Source: Alectoria sarmentosa (lineage: Eukaryota > Ascomycota > Lecanoromycetes > Lecanorales > Parmeliaceae). Taken from it: 64,000 nt of DNA. The notes under the pieces are model-generated. The model was not told the DNA's origin, searched no databases, and was given only the letters and a program-made list of their open reading frames with translations. Shown piece after piece: positions 58,601 to 64,000 of the stretch. The stretch covers positions 62,001-126,000 of the forward strand of contig WOGZ01000074.1 of the NCBI GenBank assembly GCA_009733775.1, read 5' to 3'. The translations under genes and the position numbers were made by a program. The first letter of the stretch is position 1, and each line of letters begins with the position of its first letter.

Positions 58601-60242
58601 GGAAGCCCAGGCTTATAGGAAGTCTTTCTTGCACGAGGCTGCGGCGCACGAGCGTGTAGAAGCGGCTCAGCTTTTAATTAAGGCTGGGGCCGCAGTGAAC
58701 AGGGAGGACAGGGATCTGAGGGAACCACTCTATTTTGCTGCCCGAAGTGGATCTCAGGCAATGCTCTCTCTGTTGATCGAGAGCGGTGCTCGTATCAATC
58801 ACAAGGATAAAAAGGGGGAGACTGTCCTCTATCCGGCCATCCGGACCGATGACTTGGAGACGATCACTTACCTGCTTGAGCATGGTGCTGAGTATGAGGT
58901 ACAAAACAAATTGGGCGAAACGCCCTTGTTACAGACTATGAAATACTCGATAGCAGAGCTCCTGATCAGTTATGGTGCTAAGATTGATAGCAGTGATTGC
59001 GAGGGCAGGAGCCCCCTCTCATATGCGGCGGCTTCGAATCAATACAGAGACCTGATATCTCTGCTGATAGATCATGGCGCTCAAGTTGATAGCAGAGATA
59101 GAAACGGACGCACTCCTTTCTCTTACGCTGTATCATACCGGCGCCATGGCGATTCTGCAATTGCGGCTTTCCTGATAGAGCAAGGTGCTCAAATCGAAAC
59201 GAGATGTAATGAAATGAGGACACCACTCTCACATGCTGCAGAGCATTGCTTGACGTTAAGACTGATATTCCTGATTGAGAATGGCGCTGCGGTCAACAGT
59301 AGCGATTGGAACGGTAATACCCCATTGATATGGGCAGCACAAGCCATGGCGGATAGGATGCTTCCCATTTTCCACATCCGAGACACTATCGACCTGTTGC
59401 TACACAAGGGTGCAAATCCCATCACTGTCAACGAAGATGGGGAATCGTCGCTGCTGATTCTAGAAAGATTGGGTCCCCATCGTCGCATTTCCCGTTGGAA
59501 TATTGAGTCAAAAGCAACAAAAGAAAAATGCGAGGCAACGAAAGCGGAGATCAAGGGTCTGTTGAGACGGTACGGAGCAGGCGAAACTAAGTCGCCCACG
59601 TCTTCTGACACTCTCAGTCAAGTCGTTGCCCTGTTGACAGTGAACTTGATCGAGATCGTGACGAACGTTGCGGTTATTGAGCCAAGAGATCACCAGAGAG
59701 CTGTGAGCTCTTCTGCTCAACTTTTCCGCGGATGGAAGCTTCATTCGACCGTGGCGTCTGTCACATTACAAGACAACAGAACCATCGAGCAAAGAATAAC
59801 GAAATTTATGCAATCTCCTCTGGTAGAGCTAATGCGCGCGACCGCAAACTCGGAGAATTCATGGAGAGAGCACACAGGACAGACTTCAAGCTCACCACAA
59901 ATCTCGCCGCCAGAAGACCCTCCGCACTTTCGCCTTCATAAGCGTGCACTGCTGGAAACAAAAGCCTCGAAGGAGTCTAACAAGTATGGTGGGTTACCGC
60001 CATCGCAAGGCTCCGAGGACTGCTCCTATTATCTCCACCGCTTGGCAGAGTTGCAGCAAAGGCTCTTCAATGTCAATAGATGCCTCTATTATATTGACGA
60101 CAATCTAAATCATGGCTTCAAGACAATCGATGACCTGATAACCAAGGCGACTGGACAACAAGTCATGAAGTTCACGGGCAGACGTGGTAGTTCTGACTCT
60201 TACAGCTACTTTAGCCGCCAAGAGGATGATTCAGAATCCTAA
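55609..60242 (+). CDS. NACHT-ankyrin STAND (NLR-like) protein
   Basis: Two exons (55609-56082, 56142-60242) encode 1524 residues. The 59-bp intron has GTAAGG, CTGAC and TCAG signals and splits ALCLLTP from LILNDS. Residues about 48-330 match the fungal NACHT N-terminal (NWD-type) helical domain, which opens EDLWDKAYKEVRNSNKALVD RFEKIL. The NACHT domain has Walker A at 366-373 (ADPGCGKS) and Walker B at 468-475 (ILDALDEC). The TSRPY after it and a helical part (VHLVLAAQRPLSLREMNTAL-like) are typical. Residues 760-829 are five 14-residue acidic repeats. Residues about 980-1265 hold roughly nine ankyrin repeats. A 260-residue tail has no known domain. Such proteins are signal-triggered ATPases in fungal incompatibility and immunity. 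It is open and intact throughout. Its ligand and partner are unknown. Confidence 0.92.
57945..58154 (+). repeat. five 42-bp coding minisatellite units
   Basis: Five head-to-tail 42-bp units, plus a partial sixth to about 58170, lie inside the NACHT-ankyrin gene. Each encodes 14 residues of the type DSEEIEPGEIVSEA, with variants NSEEVEPREIVSDA, DSEEIELGESVSDT, YFGEMEPGEVVSEA and DSEEIEPREIMSDA. The units keep the frame. They sit between the NACHT module and the ankyrin repeats, where they would form an acidic flexible linker. Confidence 0.92.
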
Positions 60243-60897
60243 GGTTAGTGGAAACTGGGAAGTTCAAGGTCAGAACGACGTCGAAACTGACCGTCAAAGA
60301 TAGTGTGAGGTCTCGTGGCAACTAAGATCGGGTACGCTGAGAGTGTAAATTAAAAGGGGGCCACGGGCACTACACTTCCACGCTAGCGCTATATTAGTCC
60401 TAGCTATTATGACGGACCGGAGATTTTGCATCGAGACCTAGTGGTGCTAGCATCTGAGTGAATGTGGAGTACATAGAAACCATATCAGACCGAGCATAGA
60501 GAATTACCAAGAGTACCACGACGGGGGTGCTAGATATGGAGTGCCAGTAAGCGATACCTTTGGCCGTATGTTGGGAAGGAGATTTCTCGCACCTTGGTGC
60601 TGGTCACTGCTGAGACTGTGGCCTCGATTTCTTTGTTTTCTGATGGTCGGCGTTCTTCGTCTTGCATGCACAACGGCCTCTGAATGTGTGCAAAATGTCG
60701 GAGTGAGGCACGATTCGAGACATTTCATTCGTGACTTTGGCTGCATTAGGGGCGAAAAATTCTAGTGAAACTCCTCACCATTACTAGACTAGCATCCTGC
60801 TTGAGGGTCCTTTGGAAATTGATCTAAAACTTAAACACGGAAATTCGTGACATCCCGCGACGCACACATCTATCTTACAGGTCTATAATCAGATAGC
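60243..60897. other. convergent intergenic region
   Basis: The two STAND-type genes end towards each other across 655 bp. No coding frame recognised; both terminators should lie here. Confidence 0.5.
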
Positions 60898-62809
60898 TTA
60901 TGAATCTCGAGCTAAACTTGCTTTCTTGCTCAAAATCTGCTCCACCGCCCCATCAAGGCTTTCCAGATTTTTGGCCCTGTCGTCATTATCTGCGAGGATT
61001 ACGTGTATGTCTCGGGACTCATCCATATTGAGCGAAACAAAAGTCTTGACGATGTCGTCGACTATCCATGCGTGACTGTTTTCGTGTGTATGGCTGTAAG
61101 CGTGTACAATGAATGGCTTCATGGAGAGCTTGTCAATATTGAAGAAGAGTAATATGACATCCTTTTCGGTATACCACGGAAGCTTGCAGAAGCGGCGGAA
61201 TCGTTGTAAGTTGTTATCCCATTCGTCTGCAAATGAGCCATCGTTAGGGTGTGTATTGTAGGTGGCCAAGTCCACCATGAAGATGATAGCGTCTAGATCC
61301 TCACACTCGTCCGCCATGGTCTTCAATGAAGCTTCAGGAGGGATTTCCGAAGATTTTTCGGGAGAATATCTCAAAGAAGCTTCGCGTGGATTCCACCTAA
61401 GAACGTTGTAACGTCGCGAGCTCATCGTTACTGGCAATGCTAGGCAATCGGAGTTCCGGCTTCTAACTACTAAGGACATGGCGGCATCTTCGAAACTCGG
61501 TTCGTAGCCCACGCTGTATATTCGAGTAATTGAGTCTAGGAAGCTGCGGAAATGGACGGCTTAGTACAATTGAAACACAAACAAAACGGGGATCTCTGCA
61601 TTGATGTACATACTAGGTAGCTGAAGGATGGGCTGTTCTTTTTATATTATCCTGATAACAGCTTCTCACTCCTGGATTATCCCACAAGGCGATAAGCGCG
61701 TTCCCTAGCTCCTCTGATATTCCAGCACTATTGATCGGAGTTTGGAGACGCAGAGTCACCTGAGGGCGAATCTCGGCCCCCAGATTCTCCATAGGCAAGG
61801 ATAGTTCCGCCATCTTGTTCAAGGTGGCTTTAGTGGTATCTAAAATGATCTGCCATATGTGACCTCGGCGGAGTTCCGGGTCATAGTGTTCCTCACACAT
61901 GATGCTCATTATCTTCGATAGCTTACAAGCTTGAGAGTCCGATTGTCCCATGGCCAGGATTCTGACATCAACAACCCGAGGGTTTTTTTGAATTGGGAAG
62001 CTTATAATGGGTGTTAGCCCGTTGGAATGTACCTTCTGGCAGTCTGCTGAGCCTTCTTTGGCTTTCTTGCCTCTACGAAGGGCCTCTCTGATTAGCGGTC
62101 TCCATTGTCGATGGTAGACTTTAGTTGCCGTCAACTCTTCATCGAAGCCAAACGAGATGTCGAGCAGATTAGATCGCTCCGATGCTGATGTTAATGAAGT
62201 GCGGAAAGATGCCGAGTCTCTCACGCAGAACAATGAGGACGAATCATCCTTGACCTGGTCGAGGATCCTTCTATTTCCCTTAGCCTGCATTAGGGCGCCC
62301 TGTTCAGACATAGATCGACTAAAGACGCATTGTCAGATCTCGTCAGACCGAGGGGCTTATATTTGACTAGCTCACCAATTCAGGGCTGCAAGAAGCAAGC
62401 TGAGCGCTGTCGACTGATTAGCCAAATGAGTGGCGCATTCTCTGACGGTATTGTCTTGCAGCACGGCCTTGATTCTACTCTCGAAGGACAGAGCATTGCG
62501 GTCATTCCAATCGAGGTGAGACAATTGCCCGTCTATGAAGAGCAGCAAGGATTCGCAGCTGTCCAAGGACGCCCCTAGGTCCATGACTAATTGGTAATGT
62601 TGAGCTGCGTTCAGACTGGTTGAGATCCACTCTTTTATTTGACTCAATGCAGCTTTGAGTGTGGTCAATTGGCTAATCAGGAGACTGATGGTCAGATCTG
62701 CTGCTTTCCACCGCTGTTGCAAAGCGCGTAATGCGCTGATGCTTCTGGTGGCGACTTCGACAATCCCAACAACTGAACTAGCAAGACCTATGACTGAGAC
62801 TGGATCCAT
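60898..62809 (-). CDS. STAND-type N-terminal domain fused to degenerate G-alpha
   Basis: Three exons (62809-62376, 62318-61614, 61543-60898) encode 594 residues. The introns are 57 and 70 bp, both with clear donors (GTGAGC, GTATGT). Residues 1-140 (MDPVSVIGLASSVVGIVEVA TRSIS...LTISLLISQLTTLKAALSQI) match the fungal N-terminal domain of STAND proteins (HeLo-like group). The rest follows a heterotrimeric G-alpha subunit: CEEHYDPELRRG, ALWDNPGVRSCYQ, YFLDSITRIYSVGYEPS, LDAIIFMVDLATYN, FCKLPWYTEKDVILLFFNID. The GTP-binding motifs are lost. The P-loop reads GQSDSQACK instead of GxSxSGKS, the DVGGQ switch is absent, and NKxD reads NIDK. It is therefore probably a GTP-independent scaffold or sensor. 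Intact frame. It faces the NACHT-ankyrin gene tail to tail. Confidence 0.85.
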
Positions 62810-64000
62810 GGCGCTGTGGTTAATTCGTTATCAACACGCCGTCAAGAAACCAGCGTGGAGGATTCTGTTGCGGCGGGGTAATCATTTCGCCATGGGGCGT
62901 ATTGTTGCCCCAGCCGCCGGAATCAGGCCATTGGTTTCACCGTCGGATAGTATGAAATGCCGCCGGGGTCGGGTGAACTCGATGACATGTTCCCCAGCAG
63001 ATACAGACTGGTTCATAGCCACCTCTATGATGTCTTTCGATATGTCGAATTCACATAGTTATTTCATAGCCTTAATAGTAGCTATTCAATATAGCAGATT
63101 CGACACAACATTCGTCCGCCGCGTGTAGCCTGTCCTTGCAACAGATTCCACGTGTAGATTGCCTAGCCTCCACGAACCCCCTCCATGCAGCCTTGCCAAC
63201 GCAGAACGGCCAACCAATTGATTGCGTATATGACTAAGCACATGGCGTCCCCCAGAGACCCGCGGAGTTGATGGTCTTAATCCAACCATTCAAGATAAAA
63301 CGAAGCCACTCCTGTGTTTCTTTACCACAGTCATCGCCCAGACGATCCGCAGTTTCTTTGTCCAAGATGCGCCGAAGAGCGTAATTACAGCGGGATACAG
63401 CGATACAACGCGCCGAAAAGGATCGAAGATTGGGAAATGAATGTTAGTGCCGCCTTAGCCTCTCAGACTACAGCGATAGATATGATCAAACGACCCAGCA
63501 TGTCTCGCGTGCTCGTATTTGAGGATAGGCAACAATCAAAATAAAAAGACACATCACAGCCCCAATATTTTCCAGAGTCCTCGAGCATGAATGGGCCTGG
63601 AAAAGACAACGCCAGGCCCCTCTCAGTTCTAGAAGTCGCAACACTGTATGGTCCTGAGACTTCTACCCCACATGACATCCAGTGGGAAGCAGCGGGAAGG
63701 CGAAAGCTACAAAGCTGGACGCCAAACAGAGTCCACGGGCCCGGCTTCATCAATTCGGTCATTCCTTCCTGATAATCGGCGATTCTATGGTTGTGCAACC
63801 GCTGTTTGGAACTTTGCCATCATAAACATCGTCTGTCTAGCCGCAGCTATAGGGGGAAATAGGTGGAAGACCAGCGGCTGAGCGTACGAATCATCCAGCG
63901 TGAGTTACCTAGCGAAGGCAGCCCTTTCCATGAGGTACTGACCTGTCTCGGCGCAACCAGCTCAAGAAAAGCAACAATTGCTTCAGCGATAGCATTCAAA
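62810..64000. other. gene-free stretch at window end
   Basis: Promoter side of the G-alpha-like gene, then unassigned sequence to the edge. Short frames at 63460-63880 on both strands overlap each other and show no recognisable domain. Confidence 0.45.

Overview
The window looks like a piece of a filamentous ascomycete (Pezizomycotina) genome. The protein genes carry short introns (51-106 bp) with GT...AG ends and CTRAC-like branch points. The gene set includes fungal types: a DHA1 transporter, a galactose oxidase, a SurE-like phosphatase, an Old Yellow Enzyme, an F-box protein and a NACHT-ankyrin STAND protein. The left end is an extremely AT-rich block holding a Ty1/copia relic decayed only by transition-like substitutions, as expected of repeat-induced point mutation (RIP). 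I cannot name the species.

Layout. 1-3.3 kb: RIP-decayed copia element and a candidate LTR. 5.4-6.9 kb: pseudogene of a secreted DUF4185-like protein. 7.4-8.4 kb: intact three-exon SurE-like gene. 9.5-10.5 kb: secreted protein built from two copies of one domain. 12.0-13.0 kb: two-SAP-motif protein cut by one in-frame stop. 13-19.7 kb: no confident gene. 19.7-20.6 kb: glutathione-transferase-like gene. 22.6-24.5 kb: MFS (DHA1) transporter. 25.3-26.7 kb: a decayed fragment and a cysteine-rich zinc-ribbon-like gene. 30.2-30.9 kb: small secreted cysteine-containing protein. 33.3-35.6 kb: galactose oxidase with a CBM32-like domain. 40.6-41.5 kb: F-box gene. 41.7-42.4 kb: diverged repeats with terminal inverted repeats. 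42.6-43.6 kb: alpha/beta hydrolase lacking its nucleophile serine. 46.0-47.1 kb: a very clean MITE (25-bp inverted repeats, 9-bp target duplication) next to a broken amidohydrolase gene. 48.3-49.4 kb: Old Yellow Enzyme. 50.7-52.6 kb: wreck of an alpha/beta-hydrolase/helical-repeat gene. 53.3-54.0 kb: hypothetical gene with a one-base frameshift. 55.6-60.2 kb: large NACHT-ankyrin protein. 60.9-62.8 kb: STAND-type N-terminal domain fused to a degenerate G-alpha domain.

How the genes fit together. The left and middle parts are mostly secreted or detoxification genes (phosphatase, copper oxidase, GST, efflux pump, ene-reductase, small secreted protein), scattered between long gene-free or decayed stretches. 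The right end is the most interesting part. A NACHT-ankyrin receptor-like gene faces, tail to tail, a gene that couples a STAND/HeLo-type N-terminal module to a G-alpha domain without usable GTP-binding motifs, and the wreck of a third hydrolase/repeat gene of the kind found in fungal NLR-like proteins lies about 3 kb away. I infer an incompatibility or immunity-type locus; nothing in the sequence proves that these genes act together.

Intron positions were read by eye from splice signals and restored reading frames; no transcript evidence was available. No tRNA, rRNA, CRISPR array or telomere repeat was seen.
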